Made by a program: the position numbers and the translations under genes | Part shown: positions 53,515-63,365 of the stretch, in pieces | Position numbering within the stretch: the stretch's first letter is position 1 | Layout: the number at the start of each line of letters is the position of its first letter | Notes under the pieces: model-generated | Database searches by the model: none | Told to the model about the DNA's origin: nothing | Seen by the model: only the letters and a program-made list of their open reading frames with translations | DNA from: Thalassomonas viridans | GTDB taxonomy: Bacteria > Pseudomonadota > Gammaproteobacteria > Enterobacterales > Alteromonadaceae | Assembly: GCF_000948985.2 (NCBI RefSeq) | Contig: NZ_CP059733.1 | Span: forward strand, 2,666,001-2,730,000 | Direction: 5' to 3' | Length of the DNA: 64,000 nucleotides

Positions 53515-55194
53515 AGGGCCGATCAGTTTAAATTATAACCGGCTCGACATTACCCTCAATTCATGATCAAATATAACCAATTTCTGTTTAGTTAATGATT
53601 GGATTATGACTAACAATCGCCACTGGGAATGCCCGGTATCACTGAGTAAAAAAGAAAAGTTAATTTGTAGTAAGCTCAAAAATCACGGAAAACTCTTTGT
53701 TTTTCTACGTAATCATCGACACGCTATTTTTAACGATGAAATTAATCAACAGCTCATTGCTATGTATGCCGATCACCCTAAAGGTAAACCACCAGTACCT
53801 GCAGCACAGCTGGCCATGGCGACGTTGTTACAAAGTTATGAGCAAAAATCAGATGCAGGAGCGACCCTTGATGCAATGTTTGATATGCGCTGGAAAATGG
53901 TACTTAATTGCTTAAGTGATGAGACTGCCCCCTTTTCCCAGGGAACACTTTGTGATTTCAGACATCGTCTAATCAAACATAATATGGACGTCATATTACT
54001 CGAACATACCGTTAATATAGCCAAAGAATTTGGTGGGTTCGGGCATCAGCAATTACGGATTGCGTTAGATTCTGCACCATTACAAGGTGCTGGTCGCGTT
54101 GAAGATACGTTTAATTTAGTTGGGCATGCGCTTGAATTGCTTATCGACTGTGTTGCTCATATTAAGCAAACCAGTGAAGAAAAAATTATTGCACAAACAA
54201 GGGTTAAACTGATCGGAAAAAGCAGTATTAAGGCCGCACTGGATATTGACTGGTCAGATCCTAACGAAAAGTATGAGGCAATTAATACCTTATTGTTAGA
54301 TGTTGAGCGACTACAGCAATGGCTTGAGGCCCAACCTAATGATATTCGTGAACACAAAGCGTTAAAAGAATGCCTGTTATTGCTAGAAACCGTATTGGAA
54401 CAAAATATTGAGCCTGACCCTGATGGCGGCAGTCGCATTAAACAAGGCACAGCGGCGGAGCGGCGGATTTCTGTTTCAGACAAAGATATGCGACATGGCC
54501 GTAAGTCTAGTTCCCGTACTATCAATGGATTTAAGCAACATATTGCCGTTGATTTAGAGAGTAAGCTCATTCTTGCTACTTGTGTTCGGCCAGCTAACGA
54601 ACCAGAGCATAAAGCCAGTAGGTTGCTAAAACCTAAAGTCTTAAATTATGGCTCGGTGTCTGAATTAAGCATCGACCGAGGGTATTTAGCCGCCGACTGG
54701 ACAGTCGAGTTATATCATGAGGGAAAAAACGTCGTTGCTAAACCTTGGACAGCCCCAGCCGCTCCAGGCAAGTTTAGTAAGAAATCTTTTTCCATAGATT
54801 TAGTTGGCTTATCTGTAACATGTCCTAATGATATTGCGGTGCCAATTAAGGGAAAAAAACAAAAACAAGCAAAGTTTCCGGTAAATCAATGCAATGAGTG
54901 TATGTATAAATCAAAATGTACTGATGCTCGCAATGGTAGAGTGGTATCAATACATGCCAATGAGAGGATGATGCAAGATCTCGCCTATTATGTTGAAACT
55001 ACACCCGGGCGAGCAGATGCTAGAGAGCGAGTCAAAGTAGAGCACTCTCTGGCATCTGTTTGCAATCGAAAAGGGCCAAGAGCCAGATACAGAGGGTTAC
55101 GATTAAATGAATTCGATTTAAATCGGACGGCAATGATCACTAATTTGCATATTTCATTAAATCTGGCTGCTTAGTTTTTAAACTATATGGTGCT
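53515..55194 (+). mobile_element. IS1182-family insertion sequence with CTAG target duplication
   Basis: 1680 bp that carries one transposase. It is flanked by CTAG at 53511-53514 and 55195-55198. The ends form an imperfect inverted repeat with AG, CC and AGTTTAAA conserved (12 of the first 18 positions). Its low GC differs from the surroundings, which suggests recent arrival. The left CTAG is made of the last TA of the family B element plus its neighbours, so this insertion is younger than that element. Confidence 0.85.
53606..55174 (+). CDS. IS1182 family transposase
   Basis: Transposase of 522 residues, full length. The N-terminal part (YADHPKGKPPVPAAQLAMATLL) is the DUF772-type domain. 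The DDE domain shows RIALDSAPLQG, SIDRGYLAADW and RVKVEHSLASVCNRKGPRARY with the expected Asp, Asp and Glu. A CxxC pair (CNECMYKSKC) lies near the end. No frameshift, so the element may be active. Confidence 0.93.
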   Translation: MTNNRHWECPVSLSKKEKLICSKLKNHGKLFVFLRNHRHAIFNDEINQQLIAMYADHPKGKPPVPAAQLAMATLLQSYEQKSDAGATLDAMFDMRWKMVLNCLSDETAPFSQGTLCDFRHRLIKHNMDVILLEHTVNIAKEFGGFGHQQLRIALDSAPLQGAGRVEDTFNLVGHALELLIDCVAHIKQTSEEKIIAQTRVKLIGKSSIKAALDIDWSDPNEKYEAINTLLLDVERLQQWLEAQPNDIREHKALKECLLLLETVLEQNIEPDPDGGSRIKQGTAAERRISVSDKDMRHGRKSSSRTINGFKQHIAVDLESKLILATCVRPANEPEHKASRLLKPKVLNYGSVSELSIDRGYLAADWTVELYHEGKNVVAKPWTAPAAPGKFSKKSFSIDLVGLSVTCPNDIAVPIKGKKQKQAKFPVNQCNECMYKSKCTDARNGRVVSIHANERMMQDLAYYVETTPGRADARERVKVEHSLASVCNRKGPRARYRGLRLNEFDLNRTAMITNLHISLNLAA

Positions 55195-55306
55195 CTAGTA
55201 GCGGCTCCGGTTAACCACTATTTAATCCGGGCTATCTGTTGCAGATATTGTTACTCTTGCCTTACGCTCTTACGCTTTTATAAAAATGCCAGCACAGGAC
55301 AGTTCG

Positions 55307-55759
55307 ATGAAAATACAAGCAGCATCCGCTTCCCAGTATCAGGCCCATATGGATCTGGTCTGTAAAACTTACCCCGAAGGTATTGCCAGGGCCCATAAGC
55401 TTCCCCTGGAAACGGCGCGTGAGCTGGCGAAAAAACATACCCTGGATGAGTTGCCCCAGGGGCTGCATACCAAAGGAAATTATTTTTATGTGTTGCTCGA
55501 AGGTGAGCAGGAATTGGGGTATCTATGGCTGAAGGATTTTAGCGGCACTTACTTATGCCTGTTTGATATTTATCTTTTTGAACCTTACCGCAGGCAGGGG
55601 TATGGCAGCCAGGCCATGGCCTGGATCAAGGACAAGGCCAGGGAATTAAACTGTCCTTCCGTCTGGTTGCATGTGTTTGGCTTTAACCAGGCGGCGATTA
55701 ACTTCTACCGGAAAAACGGCTACGGCATTACCGAAGTAAATATGCGCCTGGATCTGTAA
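55307..55759 (+). CDS. GNAT family N-acetyltransferase
   Basis: Acetyl-CoA-dependent acetyltransferase of 150 residues. The acetyl-CoA motif YRRQGYGSQAM and the later NQAAINFYRKNGYG are typical of the family. I chose ATG 55307 with AGGACA upstream; an ATG at 55286 adds seven residues. Substrate unknown. It lies after the insertion sequence and before the condensin operon. Confidence 0.88.
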   Translation: MKIQAASASQYQAHMDLVCKTYPEGIARAHKLPLETARELAKKHTLDELPQGLHTKGNYFYVLLEGEQELGYLWLKDFSGTYLCLFDIYLFEPYRRQGYGSQAMAWIKDKARELNCPSVWLHVFGFNQAAINFYRKNGYGITEVNMRLDL

Positions 55760-55933
55760 ACTAGGGGAGGAATTGTCTGCCGGACTCCTTTTAGGGCGGG
55801 AGCTGATGATAAAAAAAGCAATCGCGACGGTTAAGGCAAAAACCTGTCTTTGAGCCTGCCTTATCACTTGTTTTGTGTTTTTTTATCTATAAGATGTGCG
55901 TTTTATTGTATTTGCTCTGATCTTGAGGTCTTC

Positions 55934-58900
55934 ATGGGAAGTCTGCGCCGTATTATCCTTATTCATACTCACTTACCCGGAGTGGTTGAATTAGCCCTTG
56001 ATGGCCATACCAATATTTGTGGCACCAATGCCTCGGGGAAAACCACCCTGCAGCGTCTGGTGCCGGTTTTTTACGGGGAACTGCCTTCTAAGGTAGTGCC
56101 GAAAACCCGTAAGAAATTCGACGATTTTTATTTGCCCTGCGACAACAGTTACCTGGTTTACGAGTACCAGAGAGAAGAAGGCAATATCTGCCAGGTGGTG
56201 CTTACCAGTAAAGCTAAGGAAGGGGTTAATTACCGTTTAATCGAAGCCCCTTTCAGCCACGACCAGCTGCTGGTACAGGACAAGCAGGGCAAGGTCAATG
56301 CCTTAAGCCAGGAATTGTGGCTTAAGCAGTTAAAAGCGGCCGGCATAACCTATTCCCATAAAATTGGCGCCACCAGCGAATACCGGGCCATTATCCAGAA
56401 TGATGTCAGTATGATCCGCGGCAATTCCAAGGATGCGTTAAAGCTGCGCCAGCTGGCGGGGCGCTATTCCCTGGTTTCCCCGCGTCACCGGGTGCGTCAT
56501 ATCGAAAAACTGGTCAGTGCCGTGCACGCCAAAGAAGGCAAGATGGATACCCTGAAATCTATGCTGGCGGCGATTTTTGAAGAAGACGGTTTAGTCCAGC
56601 CCACCACCCGGGTGAAAAATACCAAGGCGCGGGAGTGGATCAAACAGATCCGCCAGTCGATGCGCCTGGAAGGCTTGCAGGCGGAGCAGGATAAAATAGA
56701 GCAGCTGGCGCAAAACCTTAATGATGTCGAGCTGAAACTCTTTCAGCTGCGTCCGGTGCTTACGGACGATCTCGGGGAAAATACCACCAAAAAAGCCGAT
56801 GTCGAGCAGGGGCTGGCCCAGCTGAAACAAACTCTGTCCAGCATAAAAACCGAGTTTAACGACAGGGAAAACACCTTAAACAGCCGCTTCAGTGAAGTAA
56901 ATGCCGAGCTGGAAGTAATCGCAGGCCGGCTCGACACTATCCAGGGGCAATACGACACTTACCTTGACGGCGATATCGATCAGCTGCTTAAAGACAGCGA
57001 AGCTCTGCCGCTGTGGCGGGAGAACCTGCAACAGCAGCAGGAGCAATACCAGATCCTGCTGGAGCAATACGGCGATCTGGAAAAGCAGCTCAACCAGCAG
57101 AAAATCAGCCTAAACGAGTCCCTGGAACGGCTGACCCAGAAAAACCGCAATAAAGTCAAGGCACTGGAAAGCGAGCGGGAAGATGTCCGCAGCACGCAAC
57201 TGGACAAGCAGGCGGCGTTTAATGAAGACTTCCAAAAGCGCAGCGACGAGCTCAAACAAGGCTTTGACGAGCAGCTACACCAGCAGCAGGAAACCATCAC
57301 CCGGCTTGTGGTGCAAATAGACAATGTCGGCCCGAGCCCGCAGGAGCAGGAGGACGGCCAGCTGGCGGATACCCGGCTTGATTTCGCCCAGGACAAATGG
57401 CGTGAAGCCAGTAAGAGCAAGGAAAGGGCACAGCGGGAATGGCAACAGGCGCGCCAGGTGCAGGATAAGGCGCAAACGGCGCTGGAACAAAGCCGCACCT
57501 TTCACCATAAAGCGCGTCAGGAACTACACCAGCTTGAACATATGCTGAACCCGGAGCAGGGCAGCTTGCGCCATTATCTGCGCAGCCAGGTGCCGGGTTG
57601 GGAAAATACCCTGGGAAAAGTGATCGACGAAGCCCTGCTTGAGCGCAGCGATTTAGATCCGCAGCTGGCCGTTGACAACCCGGATAGCCTGTTCGGCATC
57701 AAACTGGCCCTGGCGGCCATTGATGCCCCCGAGTATGCCCAGGACGAAATGGCGCTGCAGGAGCGTCTGGCGCAGGCACAAAATCGGGTAGAGCAGGCCA
57801 GGGCCGAGCAGGAGCAGGCGGAAAAAGCGTTAACCGCCAGCCATGAGCAGGTGAAAAAGCTGCAGGATATTGCCCAGCAATGCCAGCGCCAGCTGGATGA
57901 CGCCGACCAGGAAGTTGCCTACGCCCGCGAAAGTAAAAGCCGCCTGGCGCAAAAACATAAAGAGGCCATCAGTGCCCGCCAGAGCAAATCCCGGCAGGAG
58001 CTGGCAACGGCCAAAGAGCGGCACCAGCAGATTTGCAGCCAGCAGCAAACCAGCCTGGCCAAGCTTAAGCAGGATCACCAGGAGCAGTTGCTGGAATTTA
58101 AAGCCGACTGGCAGGAGCAAATCGACCTCTTTAACGAGCAGATCCACGAACTGGAATACCAGGTGGATGATAAGCGCGACAGCAACCGCGCCCAGATCAA
58201 ACAGCTGGAGCAGGCGTTTAACCAGGAGCTGAGTTCAAAAGACATAGATCCCAATACCCTGAAACAGCTGCAGGAGGGTATTAAAACCCTGAAGGCGGAT
58301 ATCACCCGGGTGGCCGGCCGCCAGGACGAGACCCGGGAATACCGCAACTTTATCGGCCAGGAGTGGCAAAAGCAGCGTCCCGCCTATCTTGAAAAGGAAA
58401 TGACCCTGAAATCCAGCGCCGAATCCTTGCGGGTAGAGCTGGACCAGCATAAAGCCGCGTACCGCAGCCGGCAACGGGAAATCGAATCGCAGCGCCAGCA
58501 GGCCCAGCAGCAGTTGCAGGAATACGCAGGTTTTATTACCCAGCTGCAGCCGTTGGTGAATAAGCTTACCGAGCTTGATTTTGTTGCCCTGCAGCAGACC
58601 ACAGATGTCAGCGCTCTGGAAGAGACCGCCTCTGGGGATCTCAGCGAAAGGCTCAGCCGGGCGCTGCAGGGCCTGGAGCAAAGGAGCAAGTTCTCACGGG
58701 AGCTAAAAGATCGCCTCAATGACTTTGAAAGCCAGCTGACCCGGGATGCCCAGGGACAGTTTTTGGGGCTGATGGAAAGTGAGTTTTCACGGCTGGAACC
58801 CGGCTGCGATGTGCGCCTGAAGCTGCCGGTATTTGACGGTTTGTTAAAAATACTGGCGGATCAGCAAAGGCAAATCCTGGAGCAGGGGGAAACCATAGGC

Positions 58901-59665
58901 GGGGATCTGCATAAGTTTTTCACTGTCTTTAGCGACATCAACCGCCGTATTGCCGGCCAGAGCCAGCGCCTGACCCAGGCGGTGGCGGATGACTTAAACC
59001 TTGACGGCATCAAACGTTCGGAAGTGAAAATTATTTCCACCGTCGATGAGCTTAACTTCTGGCAGCCGCTGAAACGCTTTGCCGGCCTGTTCGACGACTG
59101 GTGCCTGTCAGGCAAGCAGTTGCCGGGGGACGATTATATCGATGCCCTGTCGGACGTGGTGGATCTTTTGCGCAGCGATGCCAGCTATTCCATCGAATCC
59201 CTGTTAAGGCTGGAGCTGCACCTGAATGAGGCGGGTACGGACCTGGTGATCAAAAACGACCGCCAGCTGCTGGAGTCTTCCAGCCATGGTATGGCCTACC
59301 TGATCTTATGTAAGTTTTTGCTGGCCTTTACCCGGTTATTGCGGGGCGAGGCGGATATCGTCATTAACTGGCCGATAGATGAAATCGGCACCTTGGCCTA
59401 CCATAATGTCGAAAAACTCTTCAACGCCTGCGACAGCAATAAAATTGCCATTGTCGGCGCCTTCCCGAACCCGGAATCCGATGTGCTGACCCTGTTTAAA
59501 CACAGATACCTGATCGACAAGCAGAAAAAGCGCCTGCAACGCATAGAGCCGAAACTGAGCCGCATTGCCGAGCGTCTGGCATCGCAGCAGCAATCGCAAA
59601 CCTCCTCTACAGACAATGAGGTCAATGCCCAAGAAGAAGACAAGTTACCTGAGGTGAACGCATGA
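55934..59665 (+). CDS. SMC-like ATPase, MukB/MksB/JetC type
   Basis: Long ATPase of 1243 residues. The Walker A is GTNASGKTT (residues 30-38) and the head is followed by coiled coils over about residues 255-520 and 620-960, separated by a hinge-like part with SQVPGWENTLGKVIDEALL near 550. The C-terminal head carries the signature SSSHGMAYL and Walker B VINWPIDEIGTL near 1150. This is the MukB/MksB plan, shorter than MukB (about 1490). ATG 55934 has GAGG 6 nt upstream and gives a normal head; a frame from 55850 is rejected. It overlaps the MksE-like gene by 4 bp and should form a DNA-loop-handling condensin with it. Confidence 0.88.
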   Translation: MGSLRRIILIHTHLPGVVELALDGHTNICGTNASGKTTLQRLVPVFYGELPSKVVPKTRKKFDDFYLPCDNSYLVYEYQREEGNICQVVLTSKAKEGVNYRLIEAPFSHDQLLVQDKQGKVNALSQELWLKQLKAAGITYSHKIGATSEYRAIIQNDVSMIRGNSKDALKLRQLAGRYSLVSPRHRVRHIEKLVSAVHAKEGKMDTLKSMLAAIFEEDGLVQPTTRVKNTKAREWIKQIRQSMRLEGLQAEQDKIEQLAQNLNDVELKLFQLRPVLTDDLGENTTKKADVEQGLAQLKQTLSSIKTEFNDRENTLNSRFSEVNAELEVIAGRLDTIQGQYDTYLDGDIDQLLKDSEALPLWRENLQQQQEQYQILLEQYGDLEKQLNQQKISLNESLERLTQKNRNKVKALESEREDVRSTQLDKQAAFNEDFQKRSDELKQGFDEQLHQQQETITRLVVQIDNVGPSPQEQEDGQLADTRLDFAQDKWREASKSKERAQREWQQARQVQDKAQTALEQSRTFHHKARQELHQLEHMLNPEQGSLRHYLRSQVPGWENTLGKVIDEALLERSDLDPQLAVDNPDSLFGIKLALAAIDAPEYAQDEMALQERLAQAQNRVEQARAEQEQAEKALTASHEQVKKLQDIAQQCQRQLDDADQEVAYARESKSRLAQKHKEAISARQSKSRQELATAKERHQQICSQQQTSLAKLKQDHQEQLLEFKADWQEQIDLFNEQIHELEYQVDDKRDSNRAQIKQLEQAFNQELSSKDIDPNTLKQLQEGIKTLKADITRVAGRQDETREYRNFIGQEWQKQRPAYLEKEMTLKSSAESLRVELDQHKAAYRSRQREIESQRQQAQQQLQEYAGFITQLQPLVNKLTELDFVALQQTTDVSALEETASGDLSERLSRALQGLEQRSKFSRELKDRLNDFESQLTRDAQGQFLGLMESEFSRLEPGCDVRLKLPVFDGLLKILADQQRQILEQGETIGGDLHKFFTVFSDINRRIAGQSQRLTQAVADDLNLDGIKRSEVKIISTVDELNFWQPLKRFAGLFDDWCLSGKQLPGDDYIDALSDVVDLLRSDASYSIESLLRLELHLNEAGTDLVIKNDRQLLESSSHGMAYLILCKFLLAFTRLLRGEADIVINWPIDEIGTLAYHNVEKLFNACDSNKIAIVGAFPNPESDVLTLFKHRYLIDKQKKRLQRIEPKLSRIAERLASQQQSQTSSTDNEVNAQEEDKLPEVNA

Positions 59666-60282
59666 TAGAACACGGCCCTTTATTAGAACGCCTACTGGCG
59701 GGACAGAGCATTTGCGCGGTCACCGACGAAGAAGCCTTTCGCCGTCTCCAGGATGAAGTCACCCGGGAAGAGCTGAACCACTACCTGCGGCCGCTGAACC
59801 GCCGTATCGCCCAGAGCCAGGACGGCACAGTGTTTTTCCTGGCCTATCAGGAACTGACCACTGAGGCCCGGGAGAATTTAAGTCGCGAATTTAAACAAAC
59901 GATACAGTCTTTGTTGCCGCTGCTGGAATGGATGCAGCTGGTGCAGGAATGCCTGGGACGTGACAGCGCCTTAAGCGCCGGCGATACCATCAAGCTACAG
60001 GAATTTTTGCTGAAAACCGAAGACAACCAGTCGTTGCGCCTTCGGCTGGGGCAGCTGGCCAGCGATCGCTATTTTAAATCTGCCAGTGACAATCTCGATA
60101 CCCAGTTAAAACTGATTTTTAAACGCTTGAAAGAAAATGGCTATTTGTTCCAGCCCCATAAAGACAGGCAATTTTATGTGGTCACCGGAAAAATCGAGCA
60201 GCTGATCGAGCTGGTGCGTTTTATTAAAGACGAAGAAAGCCTGCCGCTGGAACAGGAAAGTGAGCAGGAGTCGCTGTTTTGA
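59662..60282 (+). CDS. MukE/MksE-like condensin subunit
   Basis: A 206-residue protein that starts in the ATGA overlap with the SMC gene. It is mostly helical with winged-helix-like segments (DEEAFRRLQDEVTREELNHY and LQEFLLKTEDNQSLRLRLG), the size and pattern expected of MksE or JetB. Such proteins bridge the kleisin and DNA. The identification rests on size, position and pattern rather than a sharp motif. Confidence 0.7.
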   Translation: MIEHGPLLERLLAGQSICAVTDEEAFRRLQDEVTREELNHYLRPLNRRIAQSQDGTVFFLAYQELTTEARENLSREFKQTIQSLLPLLEWMQLVQECLGRDSALSAGDTIKLQEFLLKTEDNQSLRLRLGQLASDRYFKSASDNLDTQLKLIFKRLKENGYLFQPHKDRQFYVVTGKIEQLIELVRFIKDEESLPLEQESEQESLF

Positions 60283-61565
60283 GTAAGGTGTTAAACGGCA
60301 AAGACAGCGGGCAGCAGTCGCCCCAGAGCCGGCTGCAGGCGCTGGGGGTTGAGCGTTTGTCCCTGCTGGGTAAATATGCCCAGCCGCTGATGCAGACCTA
60401 TATCAGCGGCCATTTTGATGAAACTTCGGTGTCGGAGCAGGCGCTGGAGAAACTGATCAAGGCCAGGTTGTTGTGGCGTCCGGACGAGCAGGAAGCCCTA
60501 TGCCTGCGTCCCGGGGTTAACGGCCTGATCGCCAGTCTTACCGAAGATGAGCGCAAGCGCCAGATCAATGCCGATATTGCCGGCCAGCTGGATCAGATCC
60601 GCACCCGGGTAACCCATTACCAGGATGCCCAGTACCGGGGGGATTATGCCGCCAGCGAACACCACTTCCAGTTGCTGACGGAAAAGGTTCATGACATGAC
60701 CGGCCAGTTCAGCGACGCCATCGCCAGTTTATGGAACCGGCTTAATTCCGATTTTGGTTTCGTCAGCAACCTGGCGGATAAAATCCGGGAAAATGAGCTG
60801 GCGCAAAAGCAATTGCGGCGTCTGCTCGATGGTTTCGAGCTGATAGATTTTAATGAAATGATCGAGCTGGCACAAAGCAACGGCGCCTTACGTAAGTTGT
60901 TGGTGAGCCAGTTGCAGGTGAGCATCAGCGACCATGCCAGCTCCCTGCTGGAAGTACAAAAACGCCTGGTGGAGCTGATGGCCAGGTTCCGCCAGCAGCA
61001 GGAGCGGGTACAGCTGATCGCCAGCATGAGCGCCTTTTTAAAACAGCACCCGAATTTCCGGGTGGGGGATTATGCCAACCGCTCTAAGGTGCCGGAGCTG
61101 GTGAACCGGGCCAAGCCGATTATTGCCAATGCCGCCATCGGCCTGGACCGCAGCGGCGATACCGAAATACTGGCGGAGCTGGTGCGGGAAATCCCGGTTG
61201 AGCAGCAAAAAGTAGTGGAAATGCCGCAAAGCGGCGGAGAATTTGAGCTGGCGGACGAAAGCCTGCTTAAAGCGCGCGAGCAGGCCCTTAAAGAAGATGT
61301 CGAAAACTTTTTTATCGCTATACTAGATACTGCCCAGGGAGAAAACCGGGGGCTGAGTGCGCTGGAATATTTGCAGCAGAAACAGCTGGCCTGGGACGGT
61401 GAAATCTGGTTATTCCAGGTGATCGCTGAATTTGAAGGCCTGGCCAGTGAGTTCCGCCGCAGTTTTACCCTGGAAAAATGTACCCGGGAATTAGATCCCT
61501 TTAACCAGGTCGATATTATCTATGATCTGAAACTGGGCGTGAACCAGGGGCTTGTGCTCAAATAA
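60279..61565 (+). CDS. Kleisin-like MukF/MksF-type condensin subunit
   Basis: A 428-residue helical protein. It starts with TTG 60279 in a 4-bp overlap with the MksE-like stop, AGGAG 8 nt upstream. The N-terminal 100 residues look like a winged helix, the middle is coiled coil (QLDQIRTRVTHYQDAQYRG, KLIKARLL), and the end is a second winged-helix-like part (DPFNQVDIIYDLKLG). This fits the kleisin MksF or JetA. The three genes form one unit, and no Toprim nuclease (JetD/MksG) follows. Confidence 0.72.
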   Translation: MSKVLNGKDSGQQSPQSRLQALGVERLSLLGKYAQPLMQTYISGHFDETSVSEQALEKLIKARLLWRPDEQEALCLRPGVNGLIASLTEDERKRQINADIAGQLDQIRTRVTHYQDAQYRGDYAASEHHFQLLTEKVHDMTGQFSDAIASLWNRLNSDFGFVSNLADKIRENELAQKQLRRLLDGFELIDFNEMIELAQSNGALRKLLVSQLQVSISDHASSLLEVQKRLVELMARFRQQQERVQLIASMSAFLKQHPNFRVGDYANRSKVPELVNRAKPIIANAAIGLDRSGDTEILAELVREIPVEQQKVVEMPQSGGEFELADESLLKAREQALKEDVENFFIAILDTAQGENRGLSALEYLQQKQLAWDGEIWLFQVIAEFEGLASEFRRSFTLEKCTRELDPFNQVDIIYDLKLGVNQGLVLK

Positions 61566-61671
61566 GCGGTTAATTATACTAATAATACATGAATTGTTAA
61601 CATAAAATCAGCATTCAGCCTGGCGTTAATAACAGAGTATAAATTATTAGTAGGGATCTTAGTTTAATCAG

Positions 61672-62886
61672 ATGTACAGTACATATATTGCCAGACAGGC
61701 TATCCTGGACAGGAAGTCCAGAACCATAGGATATGAGTTATTATTTCGGGATAGCCAGGATAATAAATTTCCACAAATCGACCCGGATGTCGCTACCGCG
61801 AAATTAATTATCCAGAATCATGTTCATGGTGATATTGCCGCCCTGACCATGGGCAAACCTGCCTTTATCAACTTTACCGAATATTATTTGGTCAATAAGT
61901 TTCCCCTGGTGTTTGATAAAAATGCCATAGTGCTCGAACTGGTGGGGCACGAGTTCCCGAGCGAGCGCTTGATTAAAATCATCAAATTTTATCACGGCAA
62001 AGGTTATAAAATTGCCTTAAGCGAATATGATCTGGCGGAGCACTGGGACGTGTTATTGCCTTATCTGTATCTGATCAAAATTGATGTCAAAAAAATCAAT
62101 GTCAAGCGCCTCAGAGCCCTGATAGAAAAAGCCCGTTCCCATAAAGTACGGCTGGCGGCGGAAAAGGTGGAAACCCGCTATCAGCTGCAATCGCTGGCGG
62201 AAGTGGGTTTTGACTATTTCCAGGGCTATTTTTACCACGAGCCGGAAATCGTCACCGGGCAGACCCTGTCGCCGATCAAGGCGCAGATGCTGAAACTTAT
62301 CGGTGAAACGGCGCAAGACCCGCTGGATTTTGACGCCATCGCCGAGATTCTGGGCCATGATGTCAACCTCAGCATAGGTTTGCTGAAAATGGTCAACAAT
62401 GTCGCTACCGGTACTAAGGTGGCGATAACCTCGATTAAACAGGCGGCGGCATATCTGGGGGAGAAGAAGCTGAAGCAGTTTGTCAGCATTTTAGCCTTGT
62501 CGAAACTGAGTACGGAAAGCACGGATGAAATAGCCAAGCAGTCGCTGATCACCGCCCGCCTCATGTCTGAGCTGGCACAAAAAAGCGATTTCAGGCAGGT
62601 CAAGGATTTTGCCTTTATCACCGGGTTATTAAGCGCCATGGAAGTGATTTTAGCCATGCCGATGGCGGAGATCCTGCGCACCATGCCGCTGGCAAAACCG
62701 ATAGAAGAAGCGCTGATGCACCGCAGCGGTTTGCTGGGGGAGCTGCTGTCTATGACCAGTCATTATATCGTCGGCGATAATGGCGACTTGCTCGACAAGT
62801 TCAACGATTACTCCCTGACGGCTGAGCTGATCCATCAGGAATTTGTTTCCGCCAGTAAGTGGTGCAGCGAGCTCACCGAAGCCTGA
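61672..62886 (+). CDS. EAL-HDOD signalling protein with degenerate EAL domain
   Basis: Protein of 404 residues. Residues 1-205 resemble an EAL domain (YIARQAILDRKSRTIGYELL), but the EAL signature is ELL and most catalytic acids are absent, so phosphodiesterase activity is unlikely. Residues 210-400 form an HDOD domain (NLSIGLLKMVNNVATGTKVA). Such YuxH/CdgJ-type proteins act by protein contact in motility control. Start ATG 61672. The family A mobile element begins 4 bp after the stop. Confidence 0.9.
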   Translation: MYSTYIARQAILDRKSRTIGYELLFRDSQDNKFPQIDPDVATAKLIIQNHVHGDIAALTMGKPAFINFTEYYLVNKFPLVFDKNAIVLELVGHEFPSERLIKIIKFYHGKGYKIALSEYDLAEHWDVLLPYLYLIKIDVKKINVKRLRALIEKARSHKVRLAAEKVETRYQLQSLAEVGFDYFQGYFYHEPEIVTGQTLSPIKAQMLKLIGETAQDPLDFDAIAEILGHDVNLSIGLLKMVNNVATGTKVAITSIKQAAAYLGEKKLKQFVSILALSKLSTESTDEIAKQSLITARLMSELAQKSDFRQVKDFAFITGLLSAMEVILAMPMAEILRTMPLAKPIEEALMHRSGLLGELLSMTSHYIVGDNGDLLDKFNDYSLTAELIHQEFVSASKWCSELTEA

Positions 62887-62889
62887 TTA

Positions 62890-63146
62890 ATACCAAACGA
62901 AATAATGAATCGATCATCTTCAATGGTCTAAACAGTCAACTTCTGTGTTGCGCTCAATCCCAATAGCTGGTTATTGCTCGGCAAACTGCTCCTGCGTTGC
63001 CCTAATAGCCAACATCCATGTTGGGATCAATCACGCGCCTCGCCTGCATGGATGCAGGTGCTTAGCTTTAGTCAGGAACAATAAAGCTGTGAACTTGAAT
63101 GTTTATCCTCATTGAATCTTGATCGATTCTTTATTACGTCTGGTAT
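62890..63146 (-). mobile_element. Family A hairpin-rich mobile element (MITE-like), copy 2, inverted
   Basis: A 257-bp copy of 8814-9064 in opposite orientation, with ends ATACCAAACG and the mutated CGTCTGGTAT. The internal hairpins are kept: CCAACATCCATGTTGG, CAATAGCTGGTTATTG and CCTGCATGGATGCAGG. Changes that keep the stems paired suggest selection for structure or common recent origin. It takes the first part of the 627-bp gap 62887-63513. Confidence 0.75.
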
Positions 63147-63365
63147 AACCGGGATACTTGCCGGGAAAGGTTGGCCGTGCCTGTGCCGGTCGCCTGAGTC
63201 CGGCGCCAAGCTATAAGCGAACCATATGTAAATAAAAGACTTTTTTACTGTTGTACTTTTTTTGAACTGTCAGTATAGTAAATGCTGTTGCCATGATGTA
63301 AAGGAAAGGTAGCACTAATGATATGCTCTGATCAAAGGATTGATTAATAGCGTACCGTTATGGGC

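Noticed and set aside
56591..59673. Long antisense frames across the SMC gene
   Set aside because: Biased codon use of the coiled coil opens them; there are no start signals and the plus-strand gene has clear motifs.
55934..61565. Complete Wadjet (JetABCD) defence system
   Set aside because: No Toprim nuclease JetD or similar gene is present on either side.
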